From: Sneathiella sedimenti
GTDB lineage: Bacteria > Pseudomonadota > Alphaproteobacteria > Sneathiellales > Sneathiellaceae
Direction of reading: 5' to 3'
Length of the DNA stretch: 64,000 bases
Assembly: GCF_017313765.1 (NCBI RefSeq)
Contig: NZ_JAFLNC010000006.1
Coordinates: 62,001 to 126,000 of the forward strand
Under the pieces are notes generated by a model. It had not been told where the DNA came from. It worked only from the letters and a program-made list of their open reading frames with translations, and did no database searches. Below are positions 27,248-36,388 of the stretch, in pieces. The translations under genes were made by a program, and so were the position numbers. Position 1 is the stretch's first letter, and each line of letters begins with the position of its first letter.

Positions 27248-27527
27248 CTTTATACCCTTTGACGACGAAATGCGTCTCCGTCCATCAGCAAGCTATAAAT
27301 TAAATGCGCCGGACAGTTAAAACAGGTTCAAAAAAAATAGCCGCCCACATATTCGCGACCTAGAAATCTGTTATGGAGCAATTGATAAATTAATATAAAT
27401 TGATAGAGGGAACTATGTCACATATTCGACAAATTTCATAAAATTTTTGGTAACTATAGTTAACATCGGGATATTCTATGAACGGCTACCCTCGCATCTG
27501 AATGCATTAAAGAGTGAAAAATCCCGT

Positions 27528-29774
27528 ATGACGGACAAAAGACAAGGCCTAAAACCCTCAAAAAAGTTTTACAACTTTAAGTGGCTGAATTTCGCCAGAG
27601 GCGGCAGGATTCCTGCTTTCGCTCTTCTTGCCGCTGCCTTATTTCTGCAGATTTCTGACCCTCAATTTTTATCCAGCTTCAGAGATCGCATTTTTGATGT
27701 ATACCAACAATCCCATCCACGCGAAGCTCAATTTCCACGCCCAGTTGTGGTCATCGATATTGATGAAAACAGCTTGCTGAACCTCGGTCAATGGCCCTGG
27801 CCTCGCTCTTACCTCGCAAAACTCGTGGAAAATACCACCAAAAGCGGTGCTGCCGTCATCGGCTTCGATATGTTATTCGCCGAATCGGACCGGCTGTCTC
27901 CCAATGAAATGTCCCAGAATATTGTAGGTCTGCCGCCACTGGTGCAACGACAACTCAGCACCCTTCCATCTTTCGATGGCATCTTTGCGGAGGCCATCGA
28001 GAATAGCCGTGTTGTCCTGGGGATATCTGTCAGCCCTGAAAGCGTTGGTGCCAATAATCTAGGGCTCGATCGCATCCCTTCTTTTGCACTGCTCGGCCAA
28101 GATCCAAAACCATTCCTGAGAAACTATCCTGCCTTGATCGGCAATATTGACAAGCTGGATGACGCGGCATCAGGGCGCGGCATGATCAGTCTGGATCAGG
28201 ATTTCGACGGGATCGTTCGACGCATTCCCCTTGCCAACCGGATTGGCGACAAGATTATACCCTCCCTTGCGCTGGATATGCTTCGCGTGGCAACGGGACG
28301 GAATGTTATTATACAAACCAATGAAAACGGAATTGTCGGCTTCAAGGTGGCGGGAACCCTGGTACCGACAGACACGCGCGGTCGCATTTGGCTAAAATAT
28401 GCGCAATACGATCCGACACTGTATATATCCGCGCTGGATGTCATTAACGGGACGGTTGACGAGGAACTGCTGGCCGGAAAGCTGGTTCTCGTCGGCACCT
28501 CCGCGACGGGCCTGAAGGACTTGCGGGCATCTCCCCTTACCTCAAACTTGCCCGGCGTGGAAATGCATCTTCAACTTCTGGAGAACATCTGGTCTCAAAG
28601 CTATCTCTTCCGGCCAGATTTTATCGCCATTTTCGAATGGACCGGAACACTGATGACGGGCCTGTCGTTGATTATTCTTGTGCCCCTCGCTGGCGCCCGG
28701 GCGACCCTGGGATTGCTCGTTTTTATCTCGGTCACGGCTATTGGTTCCTCAGCCTATTTCTTTGTTTATAACTCCGTCCTGATCGATGTGAGTTACACAT
28801 TGTTTATATCCATTCTCGTTTACATTACGATGGTGTATGCGAACTATCGTGGCACCGAACAGGAACGAACCCGCATTAGAACGGCCTTCGCCCACTATCT
28901 ATCTCCCGAACTCGTAAAAAGGCTATCCGCATCGCCCGACAGCCTGGTTCTCGGCGGCGAAGAGCGGGAGATGACATTTATGTTCTGTGACGTTCGGGAA
29001 TTCACAGTCATTTCGGAGGGGTACAAGCACGATCCGCAGGGGCTGACCCATCTTATCAACCGCTTTTTGACGCCAATGACCAGTGAGATACTTAAACACA
29101 ACGGCACTATCGACAAATATATGGGCGATTCAATTATGGCCTTCTGGAATGCACCCCTTGAGAATGATCAGCATCGGAAAGATGCCGCGGACGCTGCGTT
29201 GCAAATGATAGTACGGCTTGCGGCCCTGAATGCGGAATTGAGAGAGGAAGCAGAGCGCGAAAACCGGGCATTCAAAGCGCTTCGCGTCGGAATTGGCCTG
29301 AATACTGGAGTATGCATTGTCGGCAATCTGGGATCTGAACAGCGGTTCGATTACTCTGTCCTCGGAGATCCGGTCAATTTGGCCTCCCGCCTGGAAGGAC
29401 AGACAAAGGAATATGGCTTCAGCATCATTCTGGGCGAGAGTACGGCAACGGCTATACCGGACTATGCCATGATCGAGCTTGACCTAATTGCGGTGAAGGG
29501 CAAGCAGGAGGCCGTCAAGATATTCGGCCTTCTCGGCAACGAAGAACATGCAAAACGGACCCAGTTCATAGAAGCGAAAGAGGCGATAGAAACCTTCCTG
29601 AGTTTGTATTTTTCAAAGAACTGGGACGAAGCTCTTAACAAGCTGAATTTCATCGAAAGCATGAATCCGCGCCTGGAAAAGTTCGTGACGCTTTATCGGG
29701 ATCGCATTCGAACCTTCACGGTTACGCCCCCGCCGACAGATTGGGATGGCGTCTTTCGGGCCACAAGAAAGTAG
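27528..29774 (+). CDS. CHASE2 domain adenylate/guanylate cyclase
   Basis: About 748 residues. A first transmembrane helix (about 28-46) leads into an extracytoplasmic CHASE2 sensor domain (about 60-350, VVVIDIDENSLLNLGQWPWPR, AAVIGFDMLFAE). Three helices follow at about 365-450, then a cytoplasmic class III cyclase domain with Asp in FMFCDVREFT (near 488) and GDSIMAFWNAP (near 532), and VLGDPVNLASRLE. This is the standard CHASE2-cyclase layout. The start is taken at ATG 27528; an in-frame TTG at 27447 is also open. It is divergent from the FecR/RTX protein gene across about 280 AT-rich bases. CHASE2-cyclase genes are often found beside FecR-domain genes, which supports a functional link. Confidence 0.93.
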   Translation: MTDKRQGLKPSKKFYNFKWLNFARGGRIPAFALLAAALFLQISDPQFLSSFRDRIFDVYQQSHPREAQFPRPVVVIDIDENSLLNLGQWPWPRSYLAKLVENTTKSGAAVIGFDMLFAESDRLSPNEMSQNIVGLPPLVQRQLSTLPSFDGIFAEAIENSRVVLGISVSPESVGANNLGLDRIPSFALLGQDPKPFLRNYPALIGNIDKLDDAASGRGMISLDQDFDGIVRRIPLANRIGDKIIPSLALDMLRVATGRNVIIQTNENGIVGFKVAGTLVPTDTRGRIWLKYAQYDPTLYISALDVINGTVDEELLAGKLVLVGTSATGLKDLRASPLTSNLPGVEMHLQLLENIWSQSYLFRPDFIAIFEWTGTLMTGLSLIILVPLAGARATLGLLVFISVTAIGSSAYFFVYNSVLIDVSYTLFISILVYITMVYANYRGTEQERTRIRTAFAHYLSPELVKRLSASPDSLVLGGEEREMTFMFCDVREFTVISEGYKHDPQGLTHLINRFLTPMTSEILKHNGTIDKYMGDSIMAFWNAPLENDQHRKDAADAALQMIVRLAALNAELREEAERENRAFKALRVGIGLNTGVCIVGNLGSEQRFDYSVLGDPVNLASRLEGQTKEYGFSIILGESTATAIPDYAMIELDLIAVKGKQEAVKIFGLLGNEEHAKRTQFIEAKEAIETFLSLYFSKNWDEALNKLNFIESMNPRLEKFVTLYRDRIRTFTVTPPPTDWDGVFRATRK

Positions 29775-29790
29775 GATCAGCTGCCAATAC

Positions 29791-30726
29791 TCAAAAGCTG
29801 TCGCTGGCGGCCAGCTTTCCAAGGCGTGACGTGATTTCACGAAATCCTGCAATCGTCTCATTAATGATGTCGGCTGCGGATTTCTGTTCTGTAATCAGGC
29901 TTGCGGACTGACCGGCCAGGCCGACACTAGCCTCCATATCGCCGCCGAAATAGAGATCCTGAATATGTGTAAATGTGTCTGGTGGCATCAAGCCCGCATC
30001 ATGGATTTTCGCTGTCCGTCCGGTTTTTAACGCCCGGATACAGGGCGTGGATTTCTTATTGAGAACATAGGTGCCCGTATCCTCTGCATCGATTATCGCC
30101 TGTTTAAAATTCGCGTGAACCGGACTCTCCTTGGCGGAGACGAAACGGGTTCCCATCTGGATAGCTTCGGCACCAACGGCGAACGCAGCGGCCATACCAC
30201 GACCGTCAACGATCCCTCCCGCCGCGACCATCGGGACATTTACCTTGTCACGAATAGCCTGCAGCAGGACAAGGGTCGAGACTTCTTCAGGGTTCTTAAA
30301 GCCACCCCCTTCTGCCCCTTCGACAATCAGTCCGTCAACGCCAGCATCTACAGCCTTCAGCGCCGCCTTAACCGTCGGAACTGCATGATAAACGATGATA
30401 TCATGCGCCTTAAGAATGTGAATTAGCTTCTCCGGGTTACCCGCGGAAGTCGTCACAAATTTAACCCCGCTTTCCGCAACGAACTTAATCATATTCTCAT
30501 CGCGGAGGAACAGGAGCGGCAGGTTGATGCCGAATGGCGCATCAGTAAGCTCCGGCATCCTGCGAATTTCCCGAATGCAGTTCTCTGTCTCGCGCGACGA
30601 TGTTTCAATAACCCCGAGTCCACCGGCATTACAAACAGCGGAAGCAAGTTGCGATCGGGCGATCCAGCCCATTGGAGCCTGAATAATCGGGTATTTCGCG
30701 CCGGTATGTTGAAGTACTCGATTCAT
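29791..30726 (-). CDS. Nitronate monooxygenase family protein
   Basis: A 311-residue FMN-dependent TIM barrel of the nitronate monooxygenase (2-nitropropane dioxygenase) family. It begins YPIIQAPMGWIARSQLASAV, with the Met/Gly near the flavin. DGLIVEGAEGGGF supplies the phosphate-binding part, and VPMVAAGGIVDGRGMAAAF and GAEAIQMGTRFVSAKES complete FMN binding. The family detoxifies nitronates such as propionate-3-nitronate; some members are instead trans-2-enoyl reductases, so the substrate is unproven. AAGGAACTGAA precedes the ATG. A HAD phosphatase gene lies just upstream on the same strand. Confidence 0.87.
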   Translation of the reverse strand: MNRVLQHTGAKYPIIQAPMGWIARSQLASAVCNAGGLGVIETSSRETENCIREIRRMPELTDAPFGINLPLLFLRDENMIKFVAESGVKFVTTSAGNPEKLIHILKAHDIIVYHAVPTVKAALKAVDAGVDGLIVEGAEGGGFKNPEEVSTLVLLQAIRDKVNVPMVAAGGIVDGRGMAAAFAVGAEAIQMGTRFVSAKESPVHANFKQAIIDAEDTGTYVLNKKSTPCIRALKTGRTAKIHDAGLMPPDTFTHIQDLYFGGDMEASVGLAGQSASLITEQKSAADIINETIAGFREITSRLGKLAASDSF

Positions 30727-30753
30727 TTCAGTTCCTTGTTCCGAAAAATTTTG

Positions 30754-31395
30754 TCAGGTAAAGGAGATATCCGCCGCTGCCGATAAATCCCGAAGCGCCT
30801 GCTCCTCACTGACAACTTTTATTGTCTTCATCCCCATCGCGGCGGCAGGCTTCAGATTGATGCCCAGGTCGTCGAGGTAAACAACCTCATCCGGTGTCAC
30901 CCCCATTTGCTCGCAGGCATATTCATAGATGCGCGGATCGGGCTTGCGAAGGCCAATCTTGCTTGATTCTATGACTTGCCGAAACAACGCCATTACCTGC
31001 TCAACTTCGGCCTGCGCCGCCGCGTCCCGAGTCATACCCGGCCCCTTACCCGCCGCAACGTTATTCGTCAGGCAGGTGCAGTTATACTTTTCCCCGCATA
31101 TTTTCAGGGCATTGACCATATTTGGCCTTACGTTTCCGGCAAGTAGCTTAATTATTTCCGTTCCGGGAATAGCATGCCCCAAGGCGCCGCTTTCGACTTC
31201 GAACAGCTTGTCGAACTCCTCCATCGTCACCTCGCTGCGTTCGAATTTCGCCCAGGCGTTGCTATCCGGATTCGTCGAGTTTACACGCCGGATAAAATCT
31301 GCGGGCAATCCCTGTTGCTTTTCAAATCGTGCGAAAGCCTCAAATGGACTCGTCGTCAAAACACCGCCGAAGTCCCAGAGGATGGCTTTTATCAT
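30754..31395 (-). CDS. HAD superfamily phosphatase-like protein
   Basis: A 213-residue HAD protein similar to the N-terminal phosphatase domain of soluble epoxide hydrolase and ACAD10. Motif I is WDFGGVLTTSP, with the nucleophile Asp8 but Gly in place of the second Asp (DxG instead of DxD), so acid-base catalysis may be weak or different. Motif II is LTNN near 118, motif III the Lys in GLRKPDPRIYE, and motif IV is VYLDDLG. The cap is helical. The substrate is unknown. AAGGAAAAA lies upstream of the ATG. It runs into the nitronate monooxygenase gene after 27 bases. Confidence 0.85.
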   Translation of the reverse strand: MIKAILWDFGGVLTTSPFEAFARFEKQQGLPADFIRRVNSTNPDSNAWAKFERSEVTMEEFDKLFEVESGALGHAIPGTEIIKLLAGNVRPNMVNALKICGEKYNCTCLTNNVAAGKGPGMTRDAAAQAEVEQVMALFRQVIESSKIGLRKPDPRIYEYACEQMGVTPDEVVYLDDLGINLKPAAAMGMKTIKVVSEEQALRDLSAAADISFT

Positions 31396-31583
31396 TAGAA
31401 TTTTTCCTTATTGGCAAGACGGATAAAGACTGCTTATGCCGCCGAATATTATTCTTACTTTTGTTAAATAGTGACAGGCGCATTTTATCCTGTCAAACAT
31501 CAAGGTAGATTGAATTCACCATTTTTTCCGTTAGTTTATTACCTAAGTGCATATTAAAATAACATCTTTGCAGGAGCGTCCCC

Positions 31584-32390
31584 ATGAAAGCGTCAATCAT
31601 AAGCGCTATGATTCTTCTCCTCGGCATGGCCAGCGCAAGTGCGTTTGAACGCCAGGACCTTCAAAAACTGACCGAAACGGGGAGTTGCGGTGGTTGTGAT
31701 CTTAGGGGAGCGAAGCTGCAATATAAAGATCTGGGAGACGCCAATCTCAAGGGCGCAAATATGCGCGATTCCATATTGAAACAGATTAACCTCAGTCAGG
31801 CAAAACTGATGGAGGCCGATATGCGTCGGTCTGACCTGGAAAAAGCAAATCTCACCGCGGCTGATCTCGAGTACGCAATTCTGCAGGATGCCGATATGGA
31901 AAAAGCAGTTATGACCGGCGTGAACCTAAGACGGACGGATTTGCGTAGTGCTGACTTTGACGGCGCTGAGATGGAGAATGTGAATTTCCAGGACGCGGAT
32001 ATCCGGAAAGCCAATTTCAAGCGCGCCAACCTTACCAATTCGAATTTCAGCAATGCCAAGGTCACGGAAGTAAACTTCAAGCGGGCAAATTTGGTAGGTG
32101 CCATTATGACCAAGGCGGAGCTCAATGACGCAAATTTCACGCGGGCCGACCTGAAGAATGCGCGCCTGCAGGAGACTGATCTCCGGCACGCGAATTTTTA
32201 TCGCGCGCATTTGACCAATACCGACCTGTCCGGAGCAAGACTTTCTAATGCTTCATTCTGGGGCGCGGATTTATCCGGAGCTAACCTTGAAGGGGTTTCT
32301 GGACTAAATCAGCTGCAATTGGATACCGCCTGCGGCGACGAGAAAACGGTCCTGCCCGGCAATCTCTCAATCAGCGAATGTGCGCCGTAA
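31584..32390 (+). CDS. Secreted pentapeptide repeat protein
   Basis: A 268-residue protein with a signal peptide (cleavage near ASASA-FE, about residue 21). A short GSCGGCDLRGAKL head is followed by about 35 pentapeptide repeats of the A(D/N)LxX type (for example ANLKGANMRDS, ADFDGAEMENV). These build a right-handed square beta-helix. The tail GLNQLQLDTACGDEKTVLP caps the helix and has a Cys that may pair with one in the head. Export to the periplasm makes a gyrase-protecting role, known for cytoplasmic members, unlikely. AGGAG precedes the ATG. No operon partner is evident. Confidence 0.88.
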   Translation: MKASIISAMILLLGMASASAFERQDLQKLTETGSCGGCDLRGAKLQYKDLGDANLKGANMRDSILKQINLSQAKLMEADMRRSDLEKANLTAADLEYAILQDADMEKAVMTGVNLRRTDLRSADFDGAEMENVNFQDADIRKANFKRANLTNSNFSNAKVTEVNFKRANLVGAIMTKAELNDANFTRADLKNARLQETDLRHANFYRAHLTNTDLSGARLSNASFWGADLSGANLEGVSGLNQLQLDTACGDEKTVLPGNLSISECAP

Positions 32391-32403
32391 ACCGGAGCAG
32401 CTG

Positions 32404-33108
32404 TTAACTCAATTTAGCCAACAACTCCGGCAATTCACCAAGATGATCGATGCTATGGAAACGGGCGTTATCAACCGGCGCTTCTGCATGTTCATGCACC
32501 CATGTTAAATCATGGGGAACATAAACACCGACGCTGCCAGCCTCAATTGCCGGAATTATATCGCTTTTAAGCGAGTTCCCCACCATCATGCTTTCAAGCG
32601 GCGTCCGGCCCGCGTTACTAAAAATCCGCTGATACGTATGCCGGTTTTTTTCACTGACAATCTGGACGTCGTCAAAGAGATCTCCCAACCCTGATTGGGC
32701 GAGTTTACGCTCCTGATCGAAAAGATCGCCCTTGGTTATCATAACCAGTCGATATCGGCCGTGAAGTTCCATCAATGTTTCGCGGACATATGGCAGTGTT
32801 TCAACCGGGTGACGCAACATCTCCCGACCTGTACGCAGTATGTCATGCAGCACACTCGCCGGGACCTTGTCCTCCGTTACCTCTATCGCTGTTTCTATCA
32901 TCGAGAGGGTAAACCCCTTGATGCCGTATCCATAGAATTCGAGGTTTCTCCGTTCCGCCTCAATCAGGCGCTCCGTAATATGGTCGCTGTCCGCAAAATC
33001 GCCGAGAAGAGCCGCAAATTTTTCCTCCGTCATACGGAAAAAATATTCGTTCTGCCAAAGGGTATCATCGGCATCAAAGCCGATTACTGTTAGAGAGTTA
33101 GAGGACAT
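32404..33108 (-). CDS. HAD family hydrolase
   Basis: A 234-residue HAD phosphatase. Motif I is complete: FDADDTLW (nucleophile Asp11, acid-base Asp13). Motif II is MITKGD, with a Thr that binds phosphate. Motif III holds a Lys in VSEKNRHTY, and motif IV is MVGNSLKSDIIPA. The helical cap type (C1) and overall layout are like YjjG-type pyrimidine nucleotidases or phosphoglycolate phosphatases, but no substrate can be fixed. It is convergent with the pentapeptide repeat gene and 41 bases after the FAD-dependent oxidase gene stop, so probably not coupled to either. Confidence 0.85.
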   Translation of the reverse strand: MSSNSLTVIGFDADDTLWQNEYFFRMTEEKFAALLGDFADSDHITERLIEAERRNLEFYGYGIKGFTLSMIETAIEVTEDKVPASVLHDILRTGREMLRHPVETLPYVRETLMELHGRYRLVMITKGDLFDQERKLAQSGLGDLFDDVQIVSEKNRHTYQRIFSNAGRTPLESMMVGNSLKSDIIPAIEAGSVGVYVPHDLTWVHEHAEAPVDNARFHSIDHLGELPELLAKLS

Positions 33109-33149
33109 ATCGCGACACAGCCTTCAAAGCGGAAATTTTAATTGCAGCG

Positions 33150-34547
33150 TTATTCCGCAGCCCGGTCGGGAATAATCTTGCCAGGGTTCATAATATTGTC
33201 CGGGTCCAAAGCCCGTTTCACGGCGGCCATCACATCAACCGCCTCCCCATGCTCCATATACATATACTTCTTCTTGCCGAGCCCGACACCATGCTCTCCG
33301 GTACAGGTGCCGTCCATGGAGAGGGCACGCTCGATCAGCCGGGCGTTGAGCCGTTCCGCTTCCTTCAGTTCTTCAGGGTTTTCTTTCTTGATAACGAAAG
33401 AAAGATGGAAGTTTCCATCCCCCACATGACCAACGAGCGGCGCCACCAGAAAACTTTCGGCAAGATCCTTCTTTGTTTCCAGAATACAATCGGCAAGGCG
33501 TGAAATAGGAACACAGACGTCCGTTGCCCAAATCTGGGCCCCGTTACGCAGTGCCATGGCCGCGTAGGCGGCATCGTGTCGTGCCTGCCAAAGCTTGGTG
33601 CGTTCTTCCGCCTGTGTCGTCCATTTGAACCCTTCCGCACCGAATTCAGAGCAAATCGCACTTACTTGTTCCGCCTGCTCCTGAACGGATGCACTGCTGC
33701 CATGAAATTCAAGGAAAAGTGTCGGCTGAACCGCCAGGTCCAGATTGGAATAGCGGTTAACCGCATCCACCTGCACTTCGTCCAGAAGCTCGATCCGCGC
33801 AACCGGGATGCCGCTCTGGATTGTCAGGATTACACTCTTGATGGCTCCCTCGATATCCGGGAACGAGACAGTTGCCGCCGAAATAGCCTCCGGAATGCCA
33901 TAGAGCCGAAGCGTCACCTCAGTAATTATGCCCAGCGTCCCTTCGGATCCGATATAGAGCTTGGTCAGGTCGTAGCCTGCCGCACTTTTTTTGGCCCGAT
34001 GACCAGTCGAGATTACGCGCCCGTCGGGCAACACAACTTTAAGGCTCAGAATATTCTCACGCATGGTACCGTAACGCACCGCATTGGTTCCTGACGCGCG
34101 GGTTGACGCCATGCCGCCAATTGACGCATCTGCCCCGGGGTCGATCGGGAAGAACAGGCCGGTATCGCGCAAATACTCATTAAGTTGCTTGCGCCGGACT
34201 CCGGGCTGGACCGTACAGTCCAGATCTTCAGGACTTACCCGCAATATCTCGTTCATCTCGTTGAGATCAATCGAAACGCCCCCGTAAACAGCATTTACAT
34301 GCCCCTCAAGAGAGGTCCCTGCCGCGAACGGAATAACCGGAACTTTATGTGTCGCGCAAACCGAGACTATGCGAGAGACTTCTTCCGTACTTCTGGCAAA
34401 ACAGACGGCGTCGGGAGCTTTGGGAAAATGCCAACTCTCATCCTTACCATGCTGTTCGCGCACGGCGGCGGCGGTTGAACAGCGCGTTCCAAGAATTTCC
34501 GTTAGTTCAGAAATCACCTGATCCATTTTTGGATGTCTGCTCGTCAT
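33150..34547 (-). CDS. FAD-binding oxidoreductase, D-lactate dehydrogenase-like
   Basis: A 465-residue flavoprotein of the GlcD/LDHD class. It has a PCMH-type FAD domain with VPVIPFAAGTSLEGH near 72-86 and FPIDPGADASIGGMASTRASGTNAVRYG near 133-160 (two FAD contact loops), then a cap domain with HVGDGNFHLSF and GTCTGEHGVG near the end. The layout matches mitochondrial-type D-lactate dehydrogenase (cytochrome), which oxidises D-lactate or other D-2-hydroxyacids; glycolate oxidase GlcD is the main alternative, but glcE and glcF are absent. The ATG at 34547 follows GGGAG; a 20-codon extension is less likely. Confidence 0.87.
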   Translation of the reverse strand: MTSRHPKMDQVISELTEILGTRCSTAAAVREQHGKDESWHFPKAPDAVCFARSTEEVSRIVSVCATHKVPVIPFAAGTSLEGHVNAVYGGVSIDLNEMNEILRVSPEDLDCTVQPGVRRKQLNEYLRDTGLFFPIDPGADASIGGMASTRASGTNAVRYGTMRENILSLKVVLPDGRVISTGHRAKKSAAGYDLTKLYIGSEGTLGIITEVTLRLYGIPEAISAATVSFPDIEGAIKSVILTIQSGIPVARIELLDEVQVDAVNRYSNLDLAVQPTLFLEFHGSSASVQEQAEQVSAICSEFGAEGFKWTTQAEERTKLWQARHDAAYAAMALRNGAQIWATDVCVPISRLADCILETKKDLAESFLVAPLVGHVGDGNFHLSFVIKKENPEELKEAERLNARLIERALSMDGTCTGEHGVGLGKKKYMYMEHGEAVDVMAAVKRALDPDNIMNPGKIIPDRAAE

Positions 34548-34651
34548 AATAGCTCCCTCATTCCTCCGCCGACTGGGCTGGTCAGCCACTTTCTTTAACA
34601 GTATCATATAACCCGCCGTCCATTTAAAGGAAGAAGAAATAAGGACTGATA

Positions 34652-35137
34652 ATGAACAAATCCGCTATGACCCTGATCCACGAACAACCCGTGCTCCCGG
34701 AATGGATCGATTACAACAAACATATGAACGTGGCTTATTATGTTCTGATATTTGACCAGTCGCTGGATGAATTCCTGGATGAGATTGGACTTACGCGGGA
34801 GTATCGAAGTTCCGCAAACTGCACTGTTTATGTCCTTGAAACCCATGTCACCTATATTCAGGAAGTACATGAAGGTGATCCGCTGGAAATTTATGCACGG
34901 GTTTTGGATTGTGATGAGAAGCGGATGCATCTTTTCCTGGAGATGCGCCATCGGGACAAAGGATTCCTCGCGGCAACATCCGAGCAAATGATCATGCATT
35001 TGAGTGTAGAAGATGGACCGAAAGCGGCCCCTATGCCTGAGTTTATGCAGTCAAACTTGCAGGAACACAAAGACCGGTTTGCCGATGCACCGCCGCCCCA
35101 ACAAGCTGGTGCCGTGATCGGAATCCGACGCAAATAA
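34652..35137 (+). CDS. Hotdog-fold thioesterase family protein
   Basis: A 161-residue hotdog protein of the 4-hydroxybenzoyl-CoA thioesterase type. The motif PEWIDYNKHMNVAYYVLIFDQ at residues 16-36 contains the Asp and His of the active-site region, and HVTYIQEVHEGDPLEI is the second conserved strand. The C-terminal 25 residues are Pro-rich and likely disordered. The form is similar to thioesterases of carnitine/betaine catabolism, but no such genes are nearby. It is divergent from the oxidase gene; AAGGACTGATA precedes the ATG. A terminator hairpin follows directly. Confidence 0.83.
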   Translation: MNKSAMTLIHEQPVLPEWIDYNKHMNVAYYVLIFDQSLDEFLDEIGLTREYRSSANCTVYVLETHVTYIQEVHEGDPLEIYARVLDCDEKRMHLFLEMRHRDKGFLAATSEQMIMHLSVEDGPKAAPMPEFMQSNLQEHKDRFADAPPPQQAGAVIGIRRK

Positions 35138-35138
35138 T

Positions 35139-35171
35139 AAACACCGCCATATAAAGCGGTGTTTCTTCAGA
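35139..35171 (+). terminator. Rho-independent terminator after the thioesterase gene
   Basis: AAACACCGC and GCGGTGTTT form a perfect nine-base-pair stem with an eight-base loop, starting two bases after the stop codon. The T-rich tail TTTCTTC is short. The complementary strand has A-rich flanks that give a partial T-run, so it may also stop transcription of the DUF2336 gene coming from the other side. Confidence 0.75.
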
Positions 35172-35194
35172 TGTTGAATTTTATCCTGGCGAGG

Positions 35195-36325
35195 TCAGGC
35201 AGCCTGGTTGCCTGCAATTGTACCATTGCCGAGCTTGGCAATTAGGTAGTCGACATTCTCACCGTCAAACTCATCCTGAAAGTGGGTAAGAACGCGCTCT
35301 ATAACCTGGTTGCGGTAGCGTTCACGGTCTCCCGGGGAGCCATCGAAATCAAGCTCGGTGGCCACCTCCAGACCAACCTTCATGATCTTCTGGAGTCCGT
35401 CCGAGAAATTTAACTTCTCGCACAGCTGTCTCAGACCTTTCCCGCTGGCATCGTTGACCAGGATATGGATGTTTGAAACCGCAATGTTCGAATATTTCGC
35501 CATGGCCGTTTCGAAGAAATCAACATCCCCGACACACAGGGCACGCAAGATAATTGTCGGGGTCAATCGGCCGTTCGCATGCAGTTGATCGATCAGGTCG
35601 ACAAGATCTGAACGGCTTGCGCCCTCCTTGATAAGGCCGATCATCGTCTTTTCCCGACTTTCCAGAATGAGGTCCGTTGCCATACTGGGGGACATTTCAT
35701 GATGAGTCACAAGATGTTCACGGAGTTTGTCCGACACCATAGTCACCAGACGCTCAGTTACCGTGATCGGGAGTTTACTCCGGTGGGCCATCGGCGCCTG
35801 TACTTTCTCACTTTCGCCAAACTGATCCAGTACCTTTTCATAGGTTGCATCCGAGATTTCAGCGCCGTCATTTTGCATAAGCGTCGCAACGACGTCCTCT
35901 GATCCACTGTCCGCCAGCTTTGCGGAAACAGTTTCCGATACGGTCTTCCGGCTTGCCACGGCGATTTGGTGCAAATCGGATTTTGATCCTATGATGTCTA
36001 GGAGGTCTTCATCGCTGAGCGCATTTGAGAAACTGAGCATCGGGGTAGCGACATCGGCAATATCACTGGCAAGAGTTATCGCAATATCATGGGACAGGTC
36101 AGGGACTGATTTTAAGGTTTCCGCCAAGGTTTGGCGGACCAGGACTTCGGTATCATTCACGAGGATACGAAAAATTTCCTCAGCTTCATGACGTTCTTTA
36201 TTGCTGAAGCCCGTGCCCGTCATGCTTACCGCGATCTTCTCTACCGTTTCCGCCCGTGCTTTCGCGGAGCGATCCGTCAGCAGTCGTTCAACATCCGCTG
36301 GACATAAAGAACCGTTATTAGACAC
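35195..36325 (-). CDS. DUF2336 family protein
   Basis: A 376-residue all-helical, acidic protein of the alphaproteobacterial DUF2336 family. From the GTG at 36325 (GGAG five bases upstream) it reads LLTDRSAKARAETVEKIA, LVRQTLAETLKSVPDLSHD and VATPMLSFSNALSDEDLLDII, HEAT-like helical pairs. Function is unknown. There is no membrane segment. Genes of this family are often near flagellar, cell-cycle or signalling genes, but nothing here indicates a partner. It converges on the thioesterase gene across the shared terminator. Confidence 0.85.
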   Translation of the reverse strand: MSNNGSLCPADVERLLTDRSAKARAETVEKIAVSMTGTGFSNKERHEAEEIFRILVNDTEVLVRQTLAETLKSVPDLSHDIAITLASDIADVATPMLSFSNALSDEDLLDIIGSKSDLHQIAVASRKTVSETVSAKLADSGSEDVVATLMQNDGAEISDATYEKVLDQFGESEKVQAPMAHRSKLPITVTERLVTMVSDKLREHLVTHHEMSPSMATDLILESREKTMIGLIKEGASRSDLVDLIDQLHANGRLTPTIILRALCVGDVDFFETAMAKYSNIAVSNIHILVNDASGKGLRQLCEKLNFSDGLQKIMKVGLEVATELDFDGSPGDRERYRNQVIERVLTHFQDEFDGENVDYLIAKLGNGTIAGNQAA

Positions 36326-36388
36326 GTTGGCTCCAGTATTCTAAGTTGTTCAGAAGCTTCAGTGTGTCAAAATTATATTAACATTCCC

